Of a stretch of DNA of 64,000 bases, positions 43,779 through 52,523 are shown piece after piece. The position numbers were made by a program, and so were the translations under genes. Every line of letters starts with the position of its first letter. Position 1 is the first letter of the stretch. The DNA is from Desulfosporosinus sp. BRH_c37 (GTDB taxonomy: Bacteria > Bacillota > Desulfitobacteriia > Desulfitobacteriales > Desulfitobacteriaceae), in contig LOEW01000240.1 in NCBI GenBank assembly GCA_001516045.1, positions 1 through 64,000 of the forward strand. Reading direction: 5' to 3'. The notes beneath the pieces were generated by a model. The model saw nothing but the letters and a program-made list of their open reading frames with translations. It had not been told where the DNA came from and made no database searches.

Positions 43779-46622
43779 TTATGGATTTGTAATTATCTTT
43801 GCCATGCTTCCGCATCCCTTTTGAGTCTTATCATAATTTGTACATCCATAAAAACGAGCATCATCTTTATAACTCTTCTTCACAATCATATATCCGTCAC
43901 AACATTTCGGGCATTTATAAATATCATTTGGTGCGACTTTATCGTTTGTCATGAAATCACACAATTCTGGCTCATTTGTACACAAATACAGAGGAATACC
44001 ATAGTTCTTGTTGTTCTCATATTTGAGCGGGAGGCCACAAACGGGACACTTCAAGGTATACTTTTCCACTATCTCCATGCTTATTGTTTCATCGTGAGGT
44101 ATGTTAAAATCTTGTATTAACTCTATTACAAATCGTGACGGTCTTTTTTGTGGAGCTATCATATACACTCGATTTTTCGTGCGTGTCATGGCCACGTAAA
44201 ACAGACGTCTTTCTTCTGAATATGTCACCGTTGTATCGTTGTATGTAACCAGCTTCATGATTGGGTCATCTTCTATTTGACAAGGGAAACCGAATTTTGC
44301 CTCTGCCATATTTACTAGCACTACATTATCAAATCCTAATCCTTTTGAGCTATGGGCAGTTAAAAAAGTAATCCTCGCCTTAGGATATTTTAGACACTTT
44401 AACCTATCACTTTTAACTTCAGCGAACTTTCCAGAACGTACGATATAGTTCATATCAAAATTATATCTACCTAACATTAATATTGACGCATTGCTTCCAT
44501 ATTCATCCACAATTTTACCGACAACTTCCTCGATTTTTAATATCCAATTCAGTCGGTAGTTATATGTGTCATCAAAGCACTCAACAATAACAGGATTTTC
44601 TAAACTTTTTGGCGAAATCAAACGTTTCTTTATTTGTGAGGGATTTTTTTGGACAAAGCCACCCGCAATATCAATTAATTCTTGTGAATTACGATAAGTA
44701 TGCGTGATCTGCATTTCCTTACCGTCTCCCATTAGCTCTAAAAATTTCTGAAATAACGTAATATCAGAGCCAGCGAATGCGTAAATTGACTGCCAGTCGT
44801 CGCCTACCGCAACAACCTTAGCCGCAGTAACATCAACGAGGGATTTCGTTAGGTTAAATCTTTGCCGTGCTATATCTTGAAACTCGTCAATGATGATGTA
44901 TTTGTATGAAGGTTTGGAACTAGATTGACTCATTTCTCGAAGTATTTTTTCCGCATCATTAATCATATCTGAGAAGTCAATTTGATTATTGTCTCTTAGC
45001 CGATTTTGATAATATAAATAGACTTCTTCAGCAATATCCAAAAACAGACGGCTTCTAACATTATCCGTTTTATTCTTGAGGACGTGAAAACCAGCCTCGT
45101 CAAAACCACAGGTCTTATATTTTTCAATAAACTCGATCATAAACATGATGAGCTTATATACATATTTATCCTTTCCAGTATCTGTTAGCTTTCTATAGAC
45201 TTCTTCGTCGTCACGTGGTTTTAATTGAAAGCCATAGTTAATCAATTCCTCCTCTAAGTGTTCAATGAGTAGGCGGTTATCATTGTACTTACTCCAAGTT
45301 TGAATTAACATTGTCCCATTTTTAATATGTAGCTTTCGTTTGTCCACAATTCGCCGCTTATATTGATCCAGCTGAGCTTTGGTATAAATTTCACTTTGGA
45401 AGTTTTCAGTGATACCAAAATGTTCTAAATAGCATTCGTTCTCACCCTGAGCAATATGAAAATCCGGGGTATACATCTTATCAGAATCCGGCATAGGAGA
45501 TTTGTAGGGTTTTTCATATTCATAATCAATGCTATTCAGATATAAAAAATTAGCAATCTGGACCTCTTGCATGGATCTCAAGAATTCACCAGTAATAGTT
45601 CTTGTCTTTCTTGATCTGGTATTTGTGACGGTTTTGATATACTCTCCAAGCCTGCTTTTGATCGATTCATAGTCAAGGCTAGCTTTGTAAGTACAATAAT
45701 CATTCAACGAATTGAAATTGAAGATATCATCCGGCATATCGAAATAATAGCCTAAAAATTTTACAAGGTTTGAAAGCAATCGCTTATTTTCAAAGATTGT
45801 TTTTTCCATAATTTCAAAAATAATGCTGTATGATTTGTAATTCACCATGAGTGGTACATCATTCGCTTTGCGTAATATTTCATATCCAAAAGAATGAAAG
45901 GTAGAAATTTTTACAGGTATTTTAAGTTTATCATTAATCCGTTCCTTAAGTTCAGCTATAGCCTTGTTTGTATACGAAATAACAATAATATCTTGAGGAA
46001 GTACTTTTTGCTTCTCTACAAGATATTTAACCTTTGCTGCCATCGTGGTTGTTTTCCCTGCACCAGCTCCAGCAATGAGTAGACAATAATCGTCGTCGAT
46101 GATTACGGCTCTACGCTGCTCTTCATCCAATTTTACATTAGGATCAACCGACTTTAATATATTGTCAAAGTATCCCTTATACTCGATGAGCTTATTAGTG
46201 ATAAAAGTTTCGTTAAATCTATCTATTTTTTCATAGATATCAGTCATAGCCATTATAAAACGATTACATTGCACAAGGTTAAATCCGATCCGAGAAGAAT
46301 TATTTGTGATGAACTGCTTAGCCAGGGGGTTCTTTAACACATTAACGTAGAAACTGTACCTATCATTAAAGGCCTTTGCGCTTGATGATGGGATATAGTT
46401 TTGTGTATTGAAAATATCTGAATAATCTCGATCAAAAGCTATCAGCATATTACGTATGATTTTATAATTAGGGGTAGGTTTTTCCTTATCGTTCTTTGCA
46501 GAAATTATCTTCTCTGTTTCAATTATTGGCGCATAATATTTTTTGGGTAATCCACAGTGAGGACAATTATCAGCCTTATCCGATATTTGTTTTTTACATT
46601 CAGGGCAATAGATCAAAGCCAT
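43779..46622 (-). CDS. UvrD/HelD-type helicase with nuclease insert and zinc ribbons
   Basis: 947 aa. N-terminal zinc ribbon (CPECKKQISDKADNCPHC). Walker A GAGAGKTTTMAAKVKYLVE at about residue 184; a Walker B-like IIIDEFQDIA near residue 580; C-terminal motif ARITFLTAHSSKGLGFDNVV. Between helicase motifs lies a PD-(D/E)xK-type nuclease (YTPDFHIAQGENECYLEHFG, LDQYKRRIVDKRKLHIKNG). The C-terminus has two zinc fingers (CPVCGLPLKYE, CPKCCDGYM). Such helicase-nuclease fusions occur in DNA repair (HelD relatives) and anti-phage systems. It follows a small HTH gene by 18 nt. Confidence 0.88.
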   Translation of the reverse strand: MALIYCPECKKQISDKADNCPHCGLPKKYYAPIIETEKIISAKNDKEKPTPNYKIIRNMLIAFDRDYSDIFNTQNYIPSSSAKAFNDRYSFYVNVLKNPLAKQFITNNSSRIGFNLVQCNRFIMAMTDIYEKIDRFNETFITNKLIEYKGYFDNILKSVDPNVKLDEEQRRAVIIDDDYCLLIAGAGAGKTTTMAAKVKYLVEKQKVLPQDIIVISYTNKAIAELKERINDKLKIPVKISTFHSFGYEILRKANDVPLMVNYKSYSIIFEIMEKTIFENKRLLSNLVKFLGYYFDMPDDIFNFNSLNDYCTYKASLDYESIKSRLGEYIKTVTNTRSRKTRTITGEFLRSMQEVQIANFLYLNSIDYEYEKPYKSPMPDSDKMYTPDFHIAQGENECYLEHFGITENFQSEIYTKAQLDQYKRRIVDKRKLHIKNGTMLIQTWSKYNDNRLLIEHLEEELINYGFQLKPRDDEEVYRKLTDTGKDKYVYKLIMFMIEFIEKYKTCGFDEAGFHVLKNKTDNVRSRLFLDIAEEVYLYYQNRLRDNNQIDFSDMINDAEKILREMSQSSSKPSYKYIIIDEFQDIARQRFNLTKSLVDVTAAKVVAVGDDWQSIYAFAGSDITLFQKFLELMGDGKEMQITHTYRNSQELIDIAGGFVQKNPSQIKKRLISPKSLENPVIVECFDDTYNYRLNWILKIEEVVGKIVDEYGSNASILMLGRYNFDMNYIVRSGKFAEVKSDRLKCLKYPKARITFLTAHSSKGLGFDNVVLVNMAEAKFGFPCQIEDDPIMKLVTYNDTTVTYSEERRLFYVAMTRTKNRVYMIAPQKRPSRFVIELIQDFNIPHDETISMEIVEKYTLKCPVCGLPLKYENNKNYGIPLYLCTNEPELCDFMTNDKVAPNDIYKCPKCCDGYMIVKKSYKDDARFYGCTNYDKTQKGCGSMAKIITNP

Positions 46623-46640
46623 AAATGATCACACTTTCTT

Positions 46641-46826
46641 CTACAGATCTTTGACAGTAGACTTTTTAATTCTTGCATCTGTCGGCTTATTTATTGCTTT
46701 CGGGATGACCCATATGTTTCCGATCCGTTTTGCTCCATCAATTCTGTTTTGCTTGCAGAGAACTTGGATACGACGTGTGGTAATCCCCCATTTTTCCGAC
46801 ATTTCCTTCACAGATAGATAATCCAC
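46641..46826 (-). CDS. Small HTH (excisionase-like) DNA-binding protein
   Basis: 61 aa from GTG 46826 (MDYLSVKEMSEKWGITTRRI), with GGAGG 8 nt upstream. Winged-helix/MerR-like helix-turn-helix with a WVIPKAINKPTDARIKKS tail. This is a typical small accessory regulator of restriction or defence loci. Sits 18 nt before the helicase-nuclease gene, so it is the first gene of that operon. Confidence 0.8.
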   Translation of the reverse strand: MDYLSVKEMSEKWGITTRRIQVLCKQNRIDGAKRIGNIWVIPKAINKPTDARIKKSTVKDL

Positions 46827-47044
46827 GGAATATTCCTCCATAAAACTTGTTAATTACTGATATTTTATTCGTAAACACGAACAATGTCAACTTATGGTAT
46901 TATTTACTTTGATAGACAAAAAAGCTGGATAAAGCTTTCTGAACTTTAACCAGCCGAATTACTCAAGCCATATTTGTTGTTCTAAAATTTGCAATGAATA
47001 GGACAAATTTTGACATGAATATAATCCCATAGGGAGGGGTTTAT

Positions 47045-47785
47045 ATGTCGTGTGAGCTTCAATTAATTCCCTTGGATGATATACGTACATTATTTAATGC
47101 CAATATTTCTGAAGCTTATAATAAACACATGAGAAAAATGAGTTCAAAGTTGCAATATTTTGATCTTCTTCTAGTTGTAGAGAAGAATAAAGACGATAAC
47201 GGATATCTTTTAGTTGGAGGCTATGATAGATATTACTACCTGAAGAATCATACTGATCGGAATGTAGCCCCCTGCATCATAGAAGATTCATCTACTCCAA
47301 ATGAAATACTGTTTAAAATAATGAGAAGGCTTTTTGCACCCGGTGATAATAAGAAGCACAATAAGGAACTAGTTTTAGAATTGCTAGAAGAATCGGGAGT
47401 CAGCATAACACATGTTGCGGATCAAACACCTTTTTCCGAGAGAGAATTGAGAAAGAATTACAAATACAACCCCTCTATCCCTACAGAGTTTATAAATATG
47501 AATACTACTCAAAAAACCCTTAATGAGATCGAACAACTGGATATTTTGCCTGAGGCTAAGGCTTTTCTTTTTGAAAGAGCAGGATTGGCAAATGGTGATC
47601 CCAATAGACTGACTGGTCAAGTTCTCAATACTATTAAATCCTATATAAAAAAGGACCTGAGAGTAAAATATTTGACACCCGATCAACAAATCGAAACCTT
47701 TAAACAAGCTTTCAATCCAAAGAAAACTATTTTAGACAAACTAAAGGAGACAGTTAATCGGTTCTTCTTCCGAAAAGCTAGCTAA
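47045..47785 (+). CDS. ParB-like nuclease domain protein
   Basis: 246 aa. The N-terminal 110 residues follow the ParB/Srx fold (LIPLDDIRTLFNANISEAYN, LLVVEKNKDDNGYLLVGGYD); the usual GERRW-type pocket is seen as GGYDRYYYLK. A helical C-terminus with an HTH-like segment (SVSITHVADQTPFSERELRK region) follows. GGGAGGGG lies about 6 nt before ATG 47045. It is divergent from the HTH-helicase operon. Possibly part of the same accessory module. Confidence 0.65.
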   Translation: MSCELQLIPLDDIRTLFNANISEAYNKHMRKMSSKLQYFDLLLVVEKNKDDNGYLLVGGYDRYYYLKNHTDRNVAPCIIEDSSTPNEILFKIMRRLFAPGDNKKHNKELVLELLEESGVSITHVADQTPFSERELRKNYKYNPSIPTEFINMNTTQKTLNEIEQLDILPEAKAFLFERAGLANGDPNRLTGQVLNTIKSYIKKDLRVKYLTPDQQIETFKQAFNPKKTILDKLKETVNRFFFRKAS

Positions 47786-47888
47786 AAAATGCGATGTAAT
47801 CACGAGTTAAATTAGAACTACATCTAACAAATAAACCCTCCCGCTACGATGCCGGAAGAGCTCTGCGTTAACCGTATAGAATTGGTGA

Positions 47889-48473
47889 TTAGTATTCCTT
47901 TAAGCCAATCAAACAGATCGGACAATCTAGTCCAATTGCCGGTAAAGTCCTATCGAAATAAGCCATTCCCGAAACAGCAGCTTTTCGATGAGAAAAATAT
48001 TTGCTCGGCTCAGACATAACAATCTCAATGCCAAGAGCCAGCCTCCGCTCAAAATATGCAATTCTAAAGCCACAGAAATCTTTAAACATTGACTCTACCT
48101 TGCCAAATTGAACCTCTAATTGTACAAGACCTGACGGATAAGATCTTGCAAAATCCGAATGCCAAGCAGCGTCCAGAGTGGTTGATGTTGAGCATAAATA
48201 CCTCATGTTGCCAGTTTGAGGCCTAACCATGTCAATTCTCTCGTTCGATTTATCTTTAAGCAAGCCCTGAGGCATAGAATCATAGGCCCATTTGTTTTGG
48301 GTTAAAGACCAAAATAGGTCCCCGTTAATTTCTGCTTGGAGATTCCTCTTAGGCAGATTTTGGATTGCATTGTTGACCTCAGAAAACAGCCCTTGATCAA
48401 TTGATTCGATATATTCCTTTGAGCAGTTATTGAAAAAGTGGTCGATTAGCAATTTGTCCACCTCAGAAATCAT
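47889..48473 (-). CDS. BglII-like restriction-endonuclease fold protein
   Basis: 194 aa. GLVQLEVQFGKVESMFKDFC followed by FRIAYFERRLALGIEIVMSE. The ExQ-F-G-x pattern resembles the BglII/BstYI active site (E-x-Q), followed by the Tyr-rich lifting and dimer helices; PAIGLDCPICLIGLKEY ends the chain. No methyltransferase adjoins. It overlaps no other gene and is separated by 58 nt from the HNH gene upstream. Function tentative. Confidence 0.5.
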   Translation of the reverse strand: MISEVDKLLIDHFFNNCSKEYIESIDQGLFSEVNNAIQNLPKRNLQAEINGDLFWSLTQNKWAYDSMPQGLLKDKSNERIDMVRPQTGNMRYLCSTSTTLDAAWHSDFARSYPSGLVQLEVQFGKVESMFKDFCGFRIAYFERRLALGIEIVMSEPSKYFSHRKAAVSGMAYFDRTLPAIGLDCPICLIGLKEY

Positions 48474-48531
48474 AATTTTCCTAAACTATTTTTGTTCATT
48501 TTCTAATCATAACAGGAACAAAATATCCTCA

Positions 48532-49443
48532 TTACCCAGCAAATACATTTTTATTGTGCCACAACAAAAACTCCCGGGATGGTCTCTCTTCAACCCTATC
48601 CGGCATAACCGTCAATGGTTTACCATGAAAAGCGTAGTACTCTTTTCCATTACCATAATCTTCTTTGATCCTTCTGCTGACCTCAATAATATTGTCTTCA
48701 TTTATCGTTATGTAACCTCTGTCAAAGAGCGTATGGATATCCTGTCTCAGCAAGATTCCATTACTCGCGGTATTGGGGCCATCTTTAGAGTAAGGCTTAA
48801 TATGTGAAGCATCCAACACAGGTAAGGTTTTTTCCCCCGTCATTGCACATCGGCGATTATATGCCTCAGTCACAATCACCCTAAACCCACCCTGTCCTAA
48901 TCTTGGAGTAATTATCTGAGGTTCTCCATATCGTTTACATTCTTCAAATGAACTCAAGCTCAATGACAATCTATTCTGGACTACATCAAATAATTGTCTT
49001 CCTTCAGTCGTGTCCGTATCATATGTTTTCCCTTGTACAATATTGGGAGACCAGCTCTGAGGTACAGGTATCCAGTGTGGTTCTTCAAAAAAGAATGGTG
49101 TTGCAAGGATTAAAGAGCCTATAGAAGGATCCGGTTCTAAGCGTCTGTCTGTGCGGCGGTATTTATAAATTGCGTTAACAAAATCATCTTTATCGAACGT
49201 TCCATTTTTTATTCCAAATGCGTCCCAAGTTAATGATACTGGCAAGAATGCTTGTCTTACAAAGATTCCACCACCCACAATGAAATTATTCGGCGAATGA
49301 AGCTTAAACAAAAATAGCTCACCTTGTTTGATAGCTTTAAAATTCCGTCCGCTGTTTGGTTGCCAGAAATTCACTTCATCGGGCTTAATACTTTTAAGAT
49401 ATTTGAACCATTTATTATCCGTAACACCAATAAAGATTTTCAA
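48532..49443 (-). CDS. HNH endonuclease with PUA/EVE-like N-terminus
   Basis: 303 aa. TTG at 49443 (MKIFIGVTDNKWFKYLKSI) has GGTGAGG upstream and is preferred. Residues 1-150 resemble an EVE/SRA-type modified-base reader (WQPNSGRNFKAIKQGELFLF). The HNH core is RCAMTGEKTLPVLDASHIKP then NGILLRQDIHTLFDRGY. A reader plus HNH layout is used by modification-dependent restriction enzymes. Its neighbour is a BglII-like protein, so this may be a small restriction island. Confidence 0.7.
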   Translation of the reverse strand: MKIFIGVTDNKWFKYLKSIKPDEVNFWQPNSGRNFKAIKQGELFLFKLHSPNNFIVGGGIFVRQAFLPVSLTWDAFGIKNGTFDKDDFVNAIYKYRRTDRRLEPDPSIGSLILATPFFFEEPHWIPVPQSWSPNIVQGKTYDTDTTEGRQLFDVVQNRLSLSLSSFEECKRYGEPQIITPRLGQGGFRVIVTEAYNRRCAMTGEKTLPVLDASHIKPYSKDGPNTASNGILLRQDIHTLFDRGYITINEDNIIEVSRRIKEDYGNGKEYYAFHGKPLTVMPDRVEERPSREFLLWHNKNVFAG

Positions 49444-49659
49444 GTATACCACCTCACCGAGTCACCTTTTTATTTTATGACGATACCAGTTTTATTCTCT
49501 ATTACTTATGACCGCTCGAATACTTTCCATAATTCGCCACCCACACTATGATTCTTCAAGAGTTGCTAAATTCCTCCACAGAATTACTTAGGCAATAAAA
49601 AAAGACGTGCATTCAACGTCAGACATCGGAACGATGACTAAAGGTTTTCATCCACCGTT

Positions 49660-49803
49660 TTACTTAATAGTCTTCAAGTAACAAGTAGGCTCACGAAGAC
49701 CGTCAAATTCACAAAAGTAAATACCCTGCCAGCGACCATGGAGCAATTTCCCGTTATGTATAATGACGGTTTGGGATGCCCCTACCGTACTTGCTTTCAA
49801 GTG
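49660..49803 (-). pseudogene. YjbQ (UPF0047) C-terminal remnant
   Basis: [40 protein letters not shown] and YLKTIK to the stop. The upstream two thirds are missing. A more decayed relative is at 39726-39866. Confidence 0.8.
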
Positions 49804-49814
49804 CGCGGCGGAAT

Positions 49815-50024
49815 TTATATTAGTTCAAAGTGCCTAAAGGCATTTCTAAGAGCATCTTGTTTTTCTAAAGGACAAGGATTTGTCCTGCTAGTTGGTGAAT
49901 ACCTCCTTGCAGACATCTTTGGGTTTAGACCACATAATTCTTTCATATGGGCAATCCAGCATGATTTTGGAGTAAACCCGTTATTAAGCTTTACAAAATC
50001 TTGGATCTCTTTATAAGTCGCCAT
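49815..50024 (-). CDS. Conserved hypothetical protein, 69 aa
   Basis: [20 protein letters not shown] then [20 protein letters not shown] and a [20 protein letters not shown] tail. AAAGGAGAA is 8 nt before ATG 50024. Typical of short proteins found on many bacterial genomes in mobile regions, with Cys/His residues but no recognised role. Confidence 0.75.
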   Translation of the reverse strand: MATYKEIQDFVKLNNGFTPKSCWIAHMKELCGLNPKMSARRYSPTSRTNPCPLEKQDALRNAFRHFELI

Positions 50025-50594
50025 AATAAAGTTCTCCTTTCGAAGACTGTTATAGTAAAATAAGCTCCTACTATCTATGGTTCTTCATTAGTTGTAAAAT
50101 TCCTCCATTGAAGCCGTGGGCAATAAAAAACGACGCTAAATAATAGCGTGAGAACGTCGGGCAGTCTGACTAAAGTTTTCTCCTCAACTCTAATTCTAGA
50201 GACTCACCCCACCCGAAACATCCCTTAACTGTCGCAGTGCACCTTAAACAAGCAACGGGACACCCTTCCCCTTTATCTGGGAATGAGGTGGGCTACCTAT
50301 TTGTAATGTCATATCCGCTAGCATTTATCTTCTCTTAACTAAATCTTCATAATTCCCATTAATGCTTTCTAATTCATGTTCAAGTTCTGGAAACAAATAG
50401 TTTTTATTCCGAATAAATTCAATTGGTGTAAGTGACCGCATGATATGTAATTATGAGACAGGCGAAAATAATCTTCCCATTGATAAAGCTGTTTTTATAT
50501 CACAAAAATGGACATGATGTCGTCTTCAACGAACCATTTAACGCTACTGCTATCTAGAAACTGTAAGACCTTGACAATTTGGCTTTACCAAAAG
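50025..50594. other. Gene-free stretch
   Basis: Holds one copy of the 100-bp repeat with a hairpin (ACGACGCT/AGCGTGAGAACGTC) and a GGGACACCC-CTT-TGGGAATGAGGTGGGC element that resembles 40590-40612. No gene supported. Confidence 0.4.
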
Positions 50595-51833
50595 TTAAAA
50601 AATAAAATTGGCTTCCGCAAAGCGGCATTTTACTTCCTTTACAATACGACGCTCATCGTCTTCGTCTTTAGCTTCAAAAGTTACAGATAATCTAACATAT
50701 GATCCGGCATCATCCCATGGAACAACGGAAATCAATTTTTCTGTAATTAGATATTGGGAAAAATCTTCGGCCGATTCAAATATACGCCCGGCTTTAGTTG
50801 CCTTTGGAATACGAACATAAAGATAAAAAGATGCTCTCGGTTTCTTTACGGAAAAACCCAGATTATTAAGTGCCTCTACTAACAAGTTGTGTCGACGAGA
50901 ATATTTCAAAGCAGTTCTTTCAGTTATTTCTGGGTGTTGTAAACAATAAATACCAGCTTTTTGTATCGCGGCAAATTGTCCAGAATCGTTATTATCTTTT
51001 ACGGAGGCAAAACCTTTTACAACTAGTTCGTTACCACAAATAAATGCTAGTCGCCATCCAGTCATATTATAGGACTTTGATAACGAGTGAACCTCAATCC
51101 CTACATCTTTTGCCCCGTCTACAGTTAAAAAACTCAGGGGTTTTTCGCTATCAAAAGTAAGGGCTGCATACGCAGCATCAGAAACAACAATTATTGAATT
51201 TTCTTGAGCGAATTGCACGACTTTCTGAAAAAACTCTTTGGATACCGTCGCTCCAGTCGGGTTATTAGGATAGTTAATATATAGCAACTTTGCTCTGCGC
51301 CGTTGTTCCGATGTTAGGGAATCCAAATCCGGTAAAAAGTTGTTTTCTTCATACAATGGTAAATTAACAACTTCGCCATTTAATGCTTTTGTCATTGTAC
51401 CCATAACAGGATAGCCGGGAACGGTCATAATAGTTATGTCCCCTGGATTGATAAATGCTAATGGTAAAAGAGCTAATATTGATTTTGAACCAACACCATG
51501 GTTAACTTCGTTAATATGATCTAAACCGTAGACATTGTATACTTTCTCCATATACTTAACAGCTGCATCTTTGAAATCTTGAATACCATTACCAGTATAG
51601 CCTCTATTTTCTCTCTTTTTCGCTTCATCGTTTAAAACATTTATAATTTCAGGTTCCGCCATCCAATCTGGTTCGCCGATACCTAAATCAATTAATTCTA
51701 CACTAGGGTTTCTTATTGTCGCAGCGTTCTTAGCCCTAGTAACTTTTTCAAATTTATATAAAAATGCATCATTACCAAATTTATTACCCCCAACTCGTTC
51801 AGCGAAAAGCTGCTGAATAAAATTTTCGTTCAT
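50595..51833 (-). CDS. LL-DAP / succinyl-DAP-type aminotransferase
   Basis: 412 aa from ATG 51833 (MNENFIQQLFAERVGGNKFG), AAAGGA 11-12 nt upstream; ATG 51845 is too near. Class I/II PLP aminotransferase: DLGIGEPDWMAEPEIIN, VNHGVGSKSILALLPLAFIN, YINYPNNPTGA, and the Schiff-base lysine in HSLSKSYNMTGWRLAF. Length and motifs fit the DapL/DapC group that aminates tetrahydrodipicolinate or N-acyl-2-amino-6-ketopimelate. It is the last gene of the DAP cluster, about 0.7 kb from lysA across decayed elements. Confidence 0.82.
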   Translation of the reverse strand: MNENFIQQLFAERVGGNKFGNDAFLYKFEKVTRAKNAATIRNPSVELIDLGIGEPDWMAEPEIINVLNDEAKKRENRGYTGNGIQDFKDAAVKYMEKVYNVYGLDHINEVNHGVGSKSILALLPLAFINPGDITIMTVPGYPVMGTMTKALNGEVVNLPLYEENNFLPDLDSLTSEQRRRAKLLYINYPNNPTGATVSKEFFQKVVQFAQENSIIVVSDAAYAALTFDSEKPLSFLTVDGAKDVGIEVHSLSKSYNMTGWRLAFICGNELVVKGFASVKDNNDSGQFAAIQKAGIYCLQHPEITERTALKYSRRHNLLVEALNNLGFSVKKPRASFYLYVRIPKATKAGRIFESAEDFSQYLITEKLISVVPWDDAGSYVRLSVTFEAKDEDDERRIVKEVKCRFAEANFIF

Positions 51834-52009
51834 TTTAAGTTTCATTCCTTTCGCTGTGCTCAAGGCACAAAAACTTATGAAAGTGTTCCCTGGTGGATAT
51901 GGATAAGCAGATACACTACAGAGCACGGGGAGGTGAGTGGTGCAGGGTTTAGAACCCTGCACGCATTTTAAGATGTGCCGTTTGCTATTTTCGCCAATAG
52001 ACAAAGCCG

Positions 52010-52135
52010 TCACCGACCTTGCTACGGGTAGAAGGGTTATCTTCGGTGACCCCACCTCCACAGATCCCGGTGTGCAGATTTCCCGCATTGGAAAGCCGAC
52101 CAGCCTGTACCAAGGGCTTCAAGTTTTAGTGCCCG
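52010..52135 (-). ncRNA. Group II intron 3' remnant (domains V-VI)
   Basis: Minus strand: GGCTTTCCAATGCGGGAAAT and CTGCACACCGGGATC form a degenerate domain V (52063-52097), followed by a domain VI-like segment ending CCTTCTACCCG. A homologous remnant is at 63560-63640. No maturase remains. Confidence 0.55.
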
Positions 52136-52347
52136 CTGCAAATGGTTAATATCAGTATAATTAGCCCTTTTAAGCGGGAAGTTCTATAGCTTCGATCGTT
52201 TCCAAAAGAAATTAGGTAATCAATTGAGTACCATGAAGCGATCGCTTGACCCCAATTATCTACTGTCTACTTGACAGAGGGCAGTACAACGATCCGATGG
52301 CGTGCAAGCCGAGTCACCAAGTACAAACCTCAGAGGTGTTAAAACTA

Positions 52348-52388
52348 GAGCCCTCAATCAGAATCGAACTGTTGATGCTTACTTACCA
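52348..52388 (-). other. tRNA-Thr(GGT) 3' fragment, decayed
   Basis: Minus strand ATGGTAAG ... CAACAGTTCGATTCTG-ATTGAGGGCTC, the anticodon-stem to acceptor part of a tRNA-Thr(GGT), with one bulge in the T stem. No 5' half. A likely second integration-site scar. Confidence 0.55.
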
Positions 52389-52523
52389 TTTATACGCCTA
52401 ATACGCCGGAGAGAAAAGAATTTCCATTTATTAAGTGATTTAATATCTTTTTGCATTTTGTTATCCCTTAATGGGAGTAAAAAGGGCAGCACCTTATTCT
52501 ACAAACATATTTTCCAAAAACCT

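Larger units (their letters stand above)
49548..50184. repeat. Diverged 100-bp repeat, two copies
   Basis: 49548-49650 and 50079-50184 share the order: TTCTTCA-GTTG-TAAATTCCTCCA, GGCAATAAAAAA-GACG, hairpin, then GACTAAAG-TTTTC. Between them lie a yjbQ remnant and a 69-aa gene. Confidence 0.55.
51834..52523. other. Mobile-element debris inside the DAP cluster
   Basis: Contains the group II intron 3' remnant and the tRNA-Thr(GGT) fragment described separately. No gene. The aminotransferase promoter, if any, must lie here. Confidence 0.5.
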
